The position numbers were made by a program, and so were the translations under genes. A stretch of DNA of 64,000 nucleotides from Amorphophallus konjac (lineage: Eukaryota; Streptophyta; Magnoliopsida; Alismatales; Araceae): positions 49,284,458 to 49,348,457 of the forward strand of contig CM040126.1 of NCBI GenBank assembly GCA_022559845.1. The letters are read 5' to 3'. Under the pieces are notes generated by a model, which ran no database searches, was not told the origin of the DNA, and saw only the letters and a program-made list of their open reading frames with translations. This document shows positions 1 through 10,257 of this stretch, one piece after another (positions within the stretch are counted from its first letter, which is position 1; each line of letters opens with the position of its first letter).

Positions 1-970
1 CACCTTCTTTATTGCCAATAGGTGAGAGGCAGTATAGTCATCCCTCACGTCAATCCCATGACCCGGCATCCATTTTCATTCAATCAGGATTCTACTAGAC
101 ATGTCAAAAGCTGCCATGTGCCAAATGGTGGATATATTTCCATCCCCAAGCTGCAGGATCAAAAAGAAAAATAGCAATCCTTTCCTCCGCCATTCTTCCT
201 TGATCAAATCATTGTTTTCTAAAAGCCAATGACAACTGTAAGGATTTTCATGTTTAAAAAAACATGGGGTTTTTTTCCTTTTTTTTCTTCAATGTCATTA
301 AGTTCAGGGTGGATCTACCCCCCCCCCCCAAAAAAAAGGGTAAATCATTGCGTATTGTGTGTGATAGGGTCCTGGAATGGGCCAACATATATTTTGTGTG
401 TGATAGGGTCCTTGAATAGACCAAGATATCTCGTAATTTAGATGCTGGTGGCTCTGCTTTTGGCTTTATTTTTTTCTTTTTTGGGGGGTAGGTGTGCTAT
501 TTTTTACAGGGATTTTTGCCCTTGAGCTGACACTCCTATACGCGTATACCCCTTTTCTTGGCGTTACTAATACAATGGTGGTATCATCCATTTTTCAAAA
601 AAAAAAAATCAGACATACTGCAACATTAACATCTGAAATTTGGTGGATACTTCTCTTTCCATAACATATCTGTGTTTTTCTCTTTTTTCTTTGAAAGGTA
701 TAACAGATCTGTTTTGAACACTTGCACATGACACCATACCCGGACACACATGATAATTCCTTCTAGGATTTCAAACTGAGCATTTCAGCCATTCTTGGAA
801 CTACTCATCTCAATGCTAATGTTCAATAATTAAATTATATTTTACTTCTTATATTTTAGACAAATTTCAACTAGTCATACTTACTATTGGTGGAAACACT
901 AAATTGGACCATCAATTTGATCCCATCCAGGTGATACCATAGCCATGGGTGCACCATACCAGTTGCCCTA

Positions 971-1530
971 TGATGTGGAGAAGAAGACTTCTATTTATAG
1001 TTTCTTTTTATTTCTATGTTTTGTAGGATTCTTATTTCTCATTTAGGAGTACAACTAGGACTAGGATTCTTATTTCTAACTGTAGCATTCTAACTAGGAT
1101 TCTAATTTCTTGCATTAGTAGTCCAATTAGCATTATGATAGAAGTTTAATTAAGTCCTATTCTTATTGTACTTTTTGTTTCTCTGAGTCTATAAATAGAG
1201 ATGTAATCTTTCATTCATGAAGTAACAGAAATGAGAATTTTTCTATTCTGTGAGCCTCCGCGAGGGAGTCCAAATTATCTTCTTCTTTTTCTTCCCTTGC
1301 ATAACCCATCTAGCACCAGCCGCCACCTCCTCTTCCTCCGTCTTTTCTTCTTGCCCTTTTTCTTACTTCGTCTTCTTCCTTCTGTTATTTCTCTTCCCTC
1401 TACAACAATGCCACCACTTCTCTTCTCCTACTTCTTCTTTCCCAAAACACCCAGCGTGCCGCCCTGCACACACACACCAACGTATCATCCCCCATGGAAT
1501 CGACATATCATTTAGCGTCATCATTTAGTT
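971..1530 (+). repeat. Possible solo LTR fragment in MAK16 intron 4
   Basis: The stretch begins TGATGTGGAG and has repeated AGGATTCTTATTTCT words. A TATA-like CTATAAATAG lies near 1190, followed by a leader-like and pyrimidine-rich zone, as in plant copia LTRs. No paired LTR or target duplication was found, so the right boundary is a guess. The open frames at 1231-1528 come from the pyrimidine-rich tract and are not genes. Confidence 0.3.
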
Positions 1531-1993
1531 GGCGAGTGAAGTCATGTTTACAGTGTTGTCCCGCATCAACTATATATACACACATAGATATATATTATAT
1601 GTCTATATACATATACCTCCCATGTCTAGATGTCTGGTCCCTAAAATTTTGCCGTATGCATGACATGTTCCCAAGTTTACACTTCACATATGTCCATGTA
1701 CCACAAGTCAAAACTTCACATCTAGCGTCAGTATGAAAAAATGGTGAGAGAGTGCAACCATAGTGCAAAGCTATCACATTCATCAGCTCCTGCTTTTGAC
1801 TACAATAACACTTCCAACTGATGACGTACCATAAGAAATGTCCAATTAACTTCCAACCATTGTTGCCTTTTCTCCCCTTTCCTTCTACCCTCATCAATAT
1901 TTACAGTCGTATGATTAAGATGATTTCTAAAGTTTCCTATCATAGTGCATCCACAGCAGCAACAAGAGGTTTCTTCAATATCATCCTAAACAG

Positions 1994-2541
1994 TATGGTT
2001 TGCAAAACCAGCCAGTACGTACCGGACCGGCCTGAACCGTATCGGGATCGGAGGTCGCCAGTCCGGTTCAGCTGGTTCCGAGACCAGACCGGCCGGTCCT
2101 TTAAAAAATAAAGAGTTTTTTTTCAAAGAAAAAAGATTAATTTGCAAATTTAACCAACAATCTTAATGACCATAAAGACTTAAGTCATTAGAGACTAAAA
2201 TCTAATGAGATTAAGTGAGATTTAAACTCTAATCTCACTTAAACCCTCATTTCAAAGTAATTTAAACCCTAATATCAAGTATATTAAAACTCTCATAAAC
2301 CCAAATTTCAAAGTAATTTAAACCCTAATATCATGTATATTTAAACTCTCATGGGAAATTTTAAACTCTAATCGCACTTGTTCTATTGAGAGTTGAGATT
2401 AGGGTTTAAACCTCATTGAGCCCTAATGATCTCCCCAATGTGCAGGTATTTGAGAGAACTGATTTGAACCGGCTGGTTCCCGATCTGAACCGGAACTGGC
2501 CCTGACAAGTCCCAGAACTGGAACCGGTTTTGCAAACCTTG
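1994..2541. mobile_element. Non-autonomous hAT element (MITE-like) with 8-bp TSD
   Basis: Terminal inverted repeats TATGGTTTGCAAAACC and CAAGGTTTGCAAAACC (14 of 16 identical) bound a 548-bp sequence without coding capacity. A perfect 8-bp direct repeat CTAAACAG flanks it at 1986-1993 and 2542-2549, the length expected of hAT transposition. GC-rich subterminal segments carry repeated GGTTC/GAACC words and hold an AT-rich core. The core contains a direct repeat of about 55 bp at roughly 2249-2351. The element lies in intron 4 of MAK16, 164 bp beyond exon 4. Confidence 0.85.
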
Positions 2542-2704
2542 CTAAACAGCCAGTAGACCACAGACTTGTCAGATGTCAAACATAAATCCCCATGTACAAA
2601 CAGCACAAGTAACAAAGCAAATATTGTCCATTTTGGTGTATTATTTTTCAGAGCATATATCATATGAAAAAGGGAGAATGCAAGAATAATACAAAAAAAC
2701 ATAC

Positions 2705-2802
2705 CTTGTTTTCAGAATCAGCTTCCTCATGCGTATGCGATATTGAGTCATTTTGGTCAGCCGTTGTTTGTTTTTGTGAACAAGGAATTTAGGCCAATAT
2801 TG
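2705..2802 (-). CDS. MAK16: MAK16 exon 4 (last exon inside the window)
   Basis: After an AACAG acceptor the exon reads [20 protein letters not shown], then [12 protein letters not shown] and the first two bases of an Arg codon, before a GTATGT donor at 2704-2703. [12 protein letters not shown] and RIRMRKL are strongly conserved in MAK16. The acidic and basic C-terminal exons of the family were not found between 1 and 2704, so intron 4 exceeds 2.7 kb and the gene runs off the left edge. The annotation is therefore partial: 129 codons plus two bases. Confidence 0.9.
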
Positions 2803-2883
2803 CTGTTAAACATCAGATATGCCATTTGAGCCATCTGAACCTTCAACAGTATACCAAGTTACTTGAGAAGGAATAATACATAC

Positions 2884-3002
2884 CAGATGCTTGTCAATAG
2901 TTTCTAGAGCCTTCTCATAATTTCTTGGAAGCTTAACTCTTTCCCACAGCTCATTTGGTTTATGAGCCCTTTCAACAGTTTTCATATACAAATAAAACAC
3001 TC
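2884..3002 (-). CDS. MAK16: MAK16 exon 3
   Basis: This exon follows a TGTGCAG acceptor and reads [20 protein letters not shown], then [19 protein letters not shown]. This is the most recognisable central MAK16 block. It ends at 2884 before a GTATGT donor in phase 0. The 119-nt exon restores the frame left by exon 2, which confirms that the two belong together despite the 18.3 kb intron of nested transposons between them. Intron 3, towards exon 4, is only 81 bp. Confidence 0.93.
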
Positions 3003-3382
3003 CTGCACATACAACAAAAACACACGATATGCAACTTACAAAGGATGAGGCCAAAATGTCAAGGGCATGCACATATAAAACCCTCACAGGTTCATGATTT
3101 GTAAGCATGTAAGCAACCATATGATATAAAATATCAAGCAAACTGTTGCAATAACCACATCGTACAGTTGCTTGAACAACTCAAACTTTTTTTTGAAAGT
3201 GCTTCAACAACTCAAACTTGCTGCACCAGAACTTGCAGGACAAGCCCCAGCTATCTTAACATATTTATTTCCAATTGAAAACTAACAGCACTGAAAGTTG
3301 AAAACTAACAACACTACAAAATACATCTCTATCTGTTTGTTTCAAAATGGTGATCAAAAATTACATTGTCCAACATATACAC

Positions 3383-3407
3383 GAGAGAGAGAGAGAGAGA
3401 GAGAGAG
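3383..3407 (+). repeat. (GA)n microsatellite
   Basis: About twelve GA dinucleotides in MAK16 intron 2, upstream of the retrotransposon insertion site. Confidence 0.9.
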
Positions 3408-4093
3408 CAAGGCACGATGTAAGCAAGAGGAAGAAGAAAAATGCTGTCTTAGCACCTCCTAATTATGGTCATTTGCACTACTCACTGGTCAACTTCATTG
3501 ACAACTGTGTGATTGGTTCAAAAGTTTATCTAGGGTATCCAATCTATCCACCTACATTCAAATCACAAAATACTGCTCTCTCAATGGAACAACACTCCAT
3601 AAAGTGATATTAGAACCCAAATTCTCTTTTTTCCTACTCACAAGTCTGTCCCATTCATGGATTGTGTTGCATCCCCTAGTTGGTGTTTGGTTTCAATGAT
3701 ATCAAAACGATTGTGTTTGTGTGTGTATGTGTTTCATTGAGCAACATATGTATATCGTGATTGAATGGTTGAGCTCCCATGTCATTTTATTTGATTAAGT
3801 AAGAGATTCATGTTCATCATATTAAAACCTTGTCATATGGTGAATGTGTTTTTGATGTTTGAATTGAGAAGTCAAATACATGCTTGAATGTGTTCAATGA
3901 TGTATTTTTATGTGAACTAGTTCAAAGAGTTAATACTTGATGCAAAGATTTTGATTCTCAACTAACCACTTGCTTTTTCATGTTTTCAGGATGAAAATAC
4001 ATGGTTAATCTACATGGGATTATGGTAACATCTAATCACTTTTATTCCCTTGGATTCATGGTGGTTTAAAGTCTTTTTATAGCCCTTTCTAGC

Positions 4094-4244
4094 ATGGGTC
4101 GACCCATAGGGTCGACCCCTAAGTGTTCTGGACCGGACAGAACACTCCATTTTGACCTTGTGTGCATGGGTCATGGGGTCGACCCCTGGGTTTCTGGGCT
4201 ATTTCTGTGGTCTGGCCGCCCTCTGGATGCCCGAGGGTCGACCC
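4094..4244. promoter_or_regulatory. GGGTCGACCC palindrome cluster in U3 of the 5' LTR
   Basis: Four perfect GGGTCGACCC palindromes lie at 4096, 4109, 4176 and 4235; the first extends to the 14-bp ATGGGTCGACCCAT. Between the second and third is a 9-bp inverted repeat, AGTGTTCTG (4122-4130) and CAGAACACT (4138-4146). The cluster lies about 150 bp upstream of the TATA-like box, where LTR enhancers usually sit. A regulatory role is inferred. Confidence 0.5.
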
Positions 4245-4753
4245 ATTCCGGCACGGGATTCTCGAGAGCATCCGAAACCCAATGAAATCATGTCTAAACT
4301 TTACCAAACTACCCCCCAATGGTTTCTAATGTTATTAGGGGGTTTCTAACATGTATTGGGAGGGTTTTATGTGTCTTTTGTCCACTCCTCTATATATATG
4401 AATGTGAACTCCGAATTTGGGAGAAGAGAAGCCCTAATGCATTTTGTTCTATCTTGTAGGTGGAGAAAAGGGGCAAAGCAACCAAGGAGCTCTTGAGGAA
4501 GGGTTATCATCTACATCCATGAAGATTTGGAACTCGTGGTAGAAGAAGAAAAGAAGCGTCTCGAAGAGAGAAGCAAGATGATGCCAAAATCGCCATCATC
4601 CGACAACAAACCAAGAGGAACCGAAAGAATCGAAGAAGGGGGAGCTCTCTACATGCTATATCTTCTTCATTTCAGTCTTTAGACTTTGTTTGGGATTCAT
4701 TGTATCTATTTGTTTAGGCTTCATACATTTCTGAAGGAATATTGTGTGGGTGT

Positions 4754-4998
4754 TCGGAGAAAGGGGTTCTCCGAGTGGTTTGTGTTGACGCATGTGCGTC
4801 GTGTGGTGCGGAGCATATCCGCGCGTGTGCTTAGGCATATTGTGGGGTGTGTTCCCCGTGTGTGGTTGGGAGTTTACTCCCGTGTGATTGTGTAGGCTTC
4901 GCCCTACGTGTGTGTGTTGGAGCTTGGCTCCGTGTGTGTGTGGGGATTTATCCCCGGGCTGTTTTATACAGCAGTGAAGCCTCACCGGTTCGGTGAGG
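4754..4998 (+). other. Array of nine short hairpins with GTGTG linkers in the LTR leader
   Basis: Stem-loops occur in series at 4754-4774 (8-bp stem), 4787-4800, 4808-4822, 4844-4857, 4868-4881, 4892-4907, 4919-4931, 4942-4955 and 4980-4998 (8-bp stem). Stems are 4-8 bp with loops of 2-6 nt, and the linkers are mostly GTGTGTG-like. The array is downstream of the TATA-like box, so it should be in the element's RNA leader. All nine stems are kept in the 3' LTR copy; the one difference seen inside a hairpin falls in a loop (TTG to ATG). Confidence 0.7.
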
Positions 4999-5300
4999 GG
5001 TGGACGTAGGGAGCCCATCGTGGTCCCGAACCACCTTAAAAATCCTCGTGCATTGTGGCTTGCATTGTGGTTTGTGTTGTGGTGGTTTGCTTTATTGTTC
5101 ATATCTAATTATCCGTTCGAGTGAGTACGGTGAGATTGAAAGAATCAAGTCTATTCCAATTAGTTTAAATTCCTCACTCTTGCTAATCTTGCTAATTCCG
5201 CTGTGCGCTAGTAAATAGTTTTAATTGGACATAATTTTAGTAGAGGGTTCTATTCACCCCCCCCCTCTAGAACCGTGTTCCTGCACTACGGGACCCAACA

Positions 5301-5314
5301 ATTGATATCAGAGC
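5301..5314 (+). other. Primer binding site, initiator tRNA-Met type, mutated
   Basis: Directly after the LTR the sequence reads ATTGATATCAGAGC. This matches the initiator-Met primer site TGGTATCAGAGC except for one G to A change. It fixes the plus orientation of the element. Confidence 0.75.
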
Positions 5315-5495
5315 GAGGCTCTGTTGTCCCTAGATCTCACGATCTACAGAGTGATCCCAGTGCACTTTACAATCATGAATTTTTCTGTAGAACAGTTTTT
5401 GATGAATTCCGCTCAGTTTTAATGGTTCTGATTTCTCCTTGTGGTTGGGCAGATTATGTAGGACTATAAATTCTATTAATCCAAATCTTTGAAAG

Positions 5496-7732
5496 TTGAT
5501 TCATGATGATCCTCACATATTGCCTCTAGATGAGACCAAGTGGTCCAATCTGGATAAATTGAAGAACCATGAAAATGTTACTGTCTTGACTTTATTGAAA
5601 AATGCCGTTGATACTCATGTGTTTCCATTTGCTTCTTCTTGTAGGACGGCAAAGGAGCTTATGGACCATTTGATCAAAGCTCAAGAGGAGGAAGGACACA
5701 AAGATCTCATGGCCGACGATACTGATCAACACGATGAGAAAAATACTGAAGAGGTAAATTCTGATTCTGATGAAGATGAATTCTCATTTGAAGAACTCAT
5801 TGACGCTTATGATGAACTAGAAAAGCAAAATAAGAAAATCAAGTCCGAAAATAAAATATTGAAAAAGAAACTTGATAAAAGTGTGCACGATAAACCTTCT
5901 TGTGAGAAATGCATTGATTTGGAGTCAAAGATTGAGGACCTACAATATAAAAATGAACTTTTAGAATCTAAAGTTGAATTATTTTCAAATGAGATGTCTT
6001 GTTTGAATGAAGAGCTTGAAATGTATAGAAAATCTAATACTGCTCTTGAATCTGAAAATGAATGCCATGAGTTGCGTGAGGAAAATAAATCCTTGTTGTC
6101 CAAAATCTTCATGCTTGAGAAAAGTGAAGAATGTTTGAGAAATAAGTTAGCTTCTTTATCTGACGATGATACAATGTTTGAAAAATTTCTGGATTCTGAA
6201 ATTGATAGCAAAAGTATCATGGATGAAAATGAGGATCTTAAAAAGAAAAACGGTGTCTTGCTAATTCAAATGTCTTTGCTTGAAGGTCGTTTAAAATGTT
6301 TTGAAAACTTTGAAAAAGAAGATGCGTTGTTAAAATCTGAAAATGAGTCCTTATTGATAGATGTCAAAAAGCACGAAGAAATCATTTCTTGTATGAAAGA
6401 TAAAATTGAAAAACTAAAGTATTTGAATACAACCATGTCTGAAAAATTGCTTACTTTTGAAAAAGGAAAATCTGTGGTTGTTAATGAATGTGAAAAACTG
6501 CATGTGCTGGAACAAGAACTTGAAAGCTATAAAACTGCAAATAAAGTGTTGAATGAATGTAATGTTTGCAGTGAACAAGAAATAGCTAGCTACGAATTGC
6601 ACATTGCATCCCTTGAATCTGAAATTGTAGACTTAAATGCATCATTGTCTAAATTTGTCAAAGGGAAGGAGAACTTAGACAAAATGTTAGGTGTTAAGAT
6701 CAACTTTCAAAAAGAGGGTCTTGGATATTCTCCAATCAACAAAAAGTCTTTTGAATCAAAACTAAAAACCTCTTTTGTTCATGCTTCTGATATCGCTAGT
6801 ACTTCAAAAGCTTCTCCTCCTATTGCACAAACAAAAATTTCTGAAAAATATTTTGAGAAAAAGAAAAATGTTCACACAAAACCCACCATGGAAAAAGGAT
6901 TTCAAAAAGTTCAAGGTGGGCAGAAAATGAAATCAAATGTTGAATGTTTCTATTGCGGATTGAATGGACATGTGATGGATGATTGTGTTATCATGAAAGA
7001 GGATGACAAACATGCATGCCAAGATAAATATGTTTTCAAATCAAAAGGAAATGTTTCTTGCTTTCATTGTGGTAAGCTAGGCCACAGGATGAAAAAGTGT
7101 TTTTCAAAGCAGAAAAGTGAACAAAATACTTTTAATAGAAAAAGAAATGTTTCTTGTTTCTATTGTCATAGACTCATAAACTTGGACATGTCATGGATAA
7201 TTGCTTCGTGAAACAAAATGATGATTATTGTGCCATGAATGCTAAGTTTGATCTTCAAAGAAAATTCAATGATAAACATGCCTTTCATCCTCAAAGGTTT
7301 TTAACTAACAAGGAAAAGTTCTTTGGAAAAACTTTTGCTCATAATGATAAATCATTTGTTAAAACTACTTCTCCTTGTTGCTATCATTGTGGGAAATACG
7401 GGCATGTTATGAAAGAATGTTGATTTTTGAAAACTAATAATTTTCATACTTCTAGAATGAATGCTAGGTTTAATTTTGTTAGACCTAGATCTTTTGGAAA
7501 TATGAGATGGAAAACTTCTGAAAATGCCTTTGCTCTTAAAAGAAAATCTTTTGCTAGAAATGCCATCCCTCAATGCTTTTATTGTGGAAACCATAGACAT
7601 GCCATTGAGGATTGCAGGATCATGAAGGATGATGATATAGTGATAATGAAAAAGTCAAAGAAAACATTTGGAAGATATGCTACTAACATCCAAGGACCCA
7701 AGAAGGCTTGGGTGCCAAAATCTGACAAATGA
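5496..7732 (+). pseudogene. gag: copia-type gag with five CCHC zinc knuckles, frameshifted
   Basis: The main open frame (5496-7211) starts with a copia gag-like segment (TAKELMDHLIKAQEEEG near residue 53). A long Lys/Glu-rich coiled-coil region follows (about residues 70-400), then CCHC knuckles CFYCGLNGHVMDDC at 6945 and CFHCGKLGHRMKKC near 7058. A small insertion near 7165 breaks the third knuckle and shifts the frame. The protein continues in another frame at 7193 with a knuckle near 7379, an in-frame TGA at 7421-7423, and a fifth knuckle near 7573. The end GPKKAWVPKS is what normally precedes copia protease and integrase, but a stop and non-coding sequence follow. The true start is uncertain. 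Gag would form the virus-like particle; this copy is non-functional. Confidence 0.85.
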
Positions 7733-10030
7733 GTCGGTTGTGGTGAAGGTGTGCCTTGAGGTAAATAAAGAATGAAAGGGGTTTCAGTAAAATAGAACAA
7801 GGCACACTCATATGGTAAAACCCCAACTTTGCTCCTTCATTGTCAAACTTGATGGTTTTGATGTTTTGGAATGAGATTTTGATGTGTTCTCATGTTATGC
7901 TCTAAATTCTTCACAAGCCATACATGTCTTCATTAAATGAATATTTGGTATATCAAATAGTGATGTGTGAAACGACAGGTTAAACATGTTAGGAATCCAT
8001 CACTATGCGTGAGGTGATCTCAGGATCAATACTCTCCGCCTTGTACCAAAATTCTGAAATTGAATTGTTTGGCTTATGAGGAACCATGTGTTTTGAATGA
8101 AATCAATTTGCCTTTGATTTGTATAGCTTTCAAATTCAATCTGAAATCCTTCTTGTTTCAAAAGGCAAAATTTTCTGAACTATGGACTTGCTTGATCAAA
8201 TGCAACATTTGATATTGAATGTTGACCATGGCTTAGTTTAAGGCTCATTGACCATGTGTGGTTGCTTTGCATAAATGACAATTTGCTTGATCTGTTCAAA
8301 CTGAAAATTCATGTCATGCAATACTGTTTTGAATGAACATGGTTGAATGTTTGGGTTCTAAAGAAAATGGTTCATCATAAAGAACTCTGAAATGAATTGC
8401 TCATGGTTCTATGGTAAATTCATTGAAAACTCATCTCATGCATTCACTTGCTTCATGCTTTTCTCAAATGCTCAAGTGATTACAAAATCTGAAAACATGC
8501 ATAAAAATAATGCATTGGCATTTTTGCATATCATTCATAGATCCTTGCATATCATTGTGAATATGAGTCTCATGCATACCTTGATTCATGAATGCTTCTA
8601 TAAATCCTTGCATGCGTGTATGTATTTATTTTATAAAACCTTTCTTGAAAAATTCTAAGACTTCACCTCCTTGCTAAATAACAATGCAGTGATTTTAATC
8701 ATATGTGATACATGTCATATATTAAGGGGGAGGATTTGATTCCGACCGTGCATACATTTAGGGGGAGTCATAGCTATGTCTTGACAAATTCATTCTATAC
8801 ATGCAAAACAAAAATTTACCCCCACACTCTTGCACATAATGAATTTAATGACTTTCATTGATAAGGATTTAAGAAATTCCTTCCAACACTTTAAAGGGAA
8901 CTTGAATCTCTACATGGACATTAAAGAATAATCGTGAGGAAAAAGCTGTCTACCCCACAAAAATTGCATAAGTGGAATGTGGATCCGAGTAATCGGGAAT
9001 CTCCCCTGAAACAAAGGAGAAAGCTCGTGTCGAAAGGAGAAGCAAAAATCCACGTGTGACGAATCCAAGTAGCCGGGAATCCCCATTGAGACATATGAGG
9101 AAACTCGCGCTGAAAGGTGAAGTCTATTAAAAGAAACAAAATAGGGGTTGTGCGAAGCTACCGAAAGTCGAGAATCTAAAATGAAAGTGTAGAAAGGAGA
9201 TTACCTTCTAGTGTTCTTTAGAAAATCTGAAAATCCATATGTTTTGAAGCTCATTAGTCATTGCCTCACATTTCACATGGGCATTTTTGTGATGTATGTA
9301 TTTTATGAATTTGCCTACATTTATGGTTTATGTAGTACTTCTAGTTGTGTATGCACAAATCTCTTAGTTATGCTTAATGTCTTACATTCTTGAATTTGAA
9401 TCACATGATCCTTTCTTAACCCGTGCCTCATATAGGGGGAGTCACTATATGTACTATATGTGTGCATGACGATTGTGCTTGTGTGCTTGCATATTCATGC
9501 ATTCCCCTTTGGTCTAATTCTGAGCATAAACCTTACATTTGAAGGAAAGAAGTCATCATGTGCATAGTTTCATATCTTGCATGATTAGCATTCACATAGT
9601 GCATTTTCATTGCATTTGAAAGATGAAGCTCATCATGTGCATATTTTCATGTATGGCATTTTCAGCATGCATATAGTTCATACATAATATCATCTTGAGC
9701 AATTCATACTTTTCAACAATTGGTATAATTCATTTTGAAATGCATCATTTTGAACACATCATGTTGCATAAATGCTTAAATGAGTTCTTCCAACCTTTGG
9801 TATCATATCTTTTGGTCTAACACGTCCATATCATGTCACATAATCCCATGTCTTTTTGTAGATGACAAAAAGGGAGAGAATGTTTGTGTGTGCTCAATGT
9901 CTTATGTATGTTATTGTTTTGGGGAGAATTGGAGAATTGATCTATGTGCTCATTGTTCATGCTCTATGCTTGGTCTTTCATAAAGATGCTTGCATATCTG
10001 TTCTATCACACACATCGTTTTGTCATCATC
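7733..10030 (+). other. Non-coding internal region where pol would be expected
   Basis: About 2.3 kb of AT-rich sequence between gag and the polypurine tract, with no ORF above about 90 codons and no pol motif on either strand. Short GGGGGAG words near 8726, 8760 and 9435 resemble extra polypurine tracts. A pair of related segments with the shared word CGGGAATC lies at about 8970-9140. Confidence 0.7.
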
Positions 10031-10044
10031 AAAAAGGGGGAGAT
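10031..10044 (+). other. Polypurine tract of the copia-type element
   Basis: AAAAAGGGGGAGAT lies directly before the 3' LTR start TGTTGCATCC at 10045. This is the usual plus-strand primer of copia elements. Confidence 0.85.
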
Positions 10045-10257
10045 TGTTGCATCCCCTAGTTGGTGTTTGGTTTCAATGATATCAAAACGATTGTGTTTGT
10101 GTGTGTATGTGTTTCATTGAGCAACATGTGTATATCGTGATTGAATGGTTGAGCTCCCATGTCATTTTATTTGATTAAGTGAAAGATTCATGTTCAACAT
10201 ATTAAAACCTTGTTATATGGTGAATGTGTTTTTGATGTTTGAATTGAGAAGTCAAAT
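10045..10257 (+). repeat. 3' LTR of the copia-type element, left piece
   Basis: It matches 3665-3877 of the 5' LTR and breaks off at GTCAAAT (10251-10257), where element A is inserted. CAAAT at 10253-10257 is the left copy of that insertion's target duplication. Confidence 0.93.

Larger units (their letters stand above)
3665..5300 (+). repeat. 5' LTR of the gag-only copia-type element (1636 bp)
   Basis: The LTR begins TG and ends CA and matches the split copy at 10045-10257 plus 16662-18121. It carries an AT-rich start, a U3 cluster of GGGTCGACCC palindromes (4094-4244), a TATA-like CTATATATA at 4390-4398, and a run of hairpins separated by GTGTG linkers (4754-4998). This copy is shorter than the 3' LTR in the palindrome cluster by a few tens of bases. 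Confidence 0.92.

Noticed and set aside
1231..1528. Two overlapping Leu/Phe/Ser/Pro-rich ORFs
   Set aside because: Pyrimidine-rich tract, probably LTR leader, inside MAK16 intron 4; no domain.
4094..5000. Short repeats with palindromes as a CRISPR array
   Set aside because: Irregular spacing, no conserved repeat-spacer unit, and it sits within an LTR of a plant retrotransposon.
5807..6220. 137-codon minus-strand ORF
   Set aside because: Antisense shadow of the Lys/Glu-rich coiled coil in the copia-type gag.
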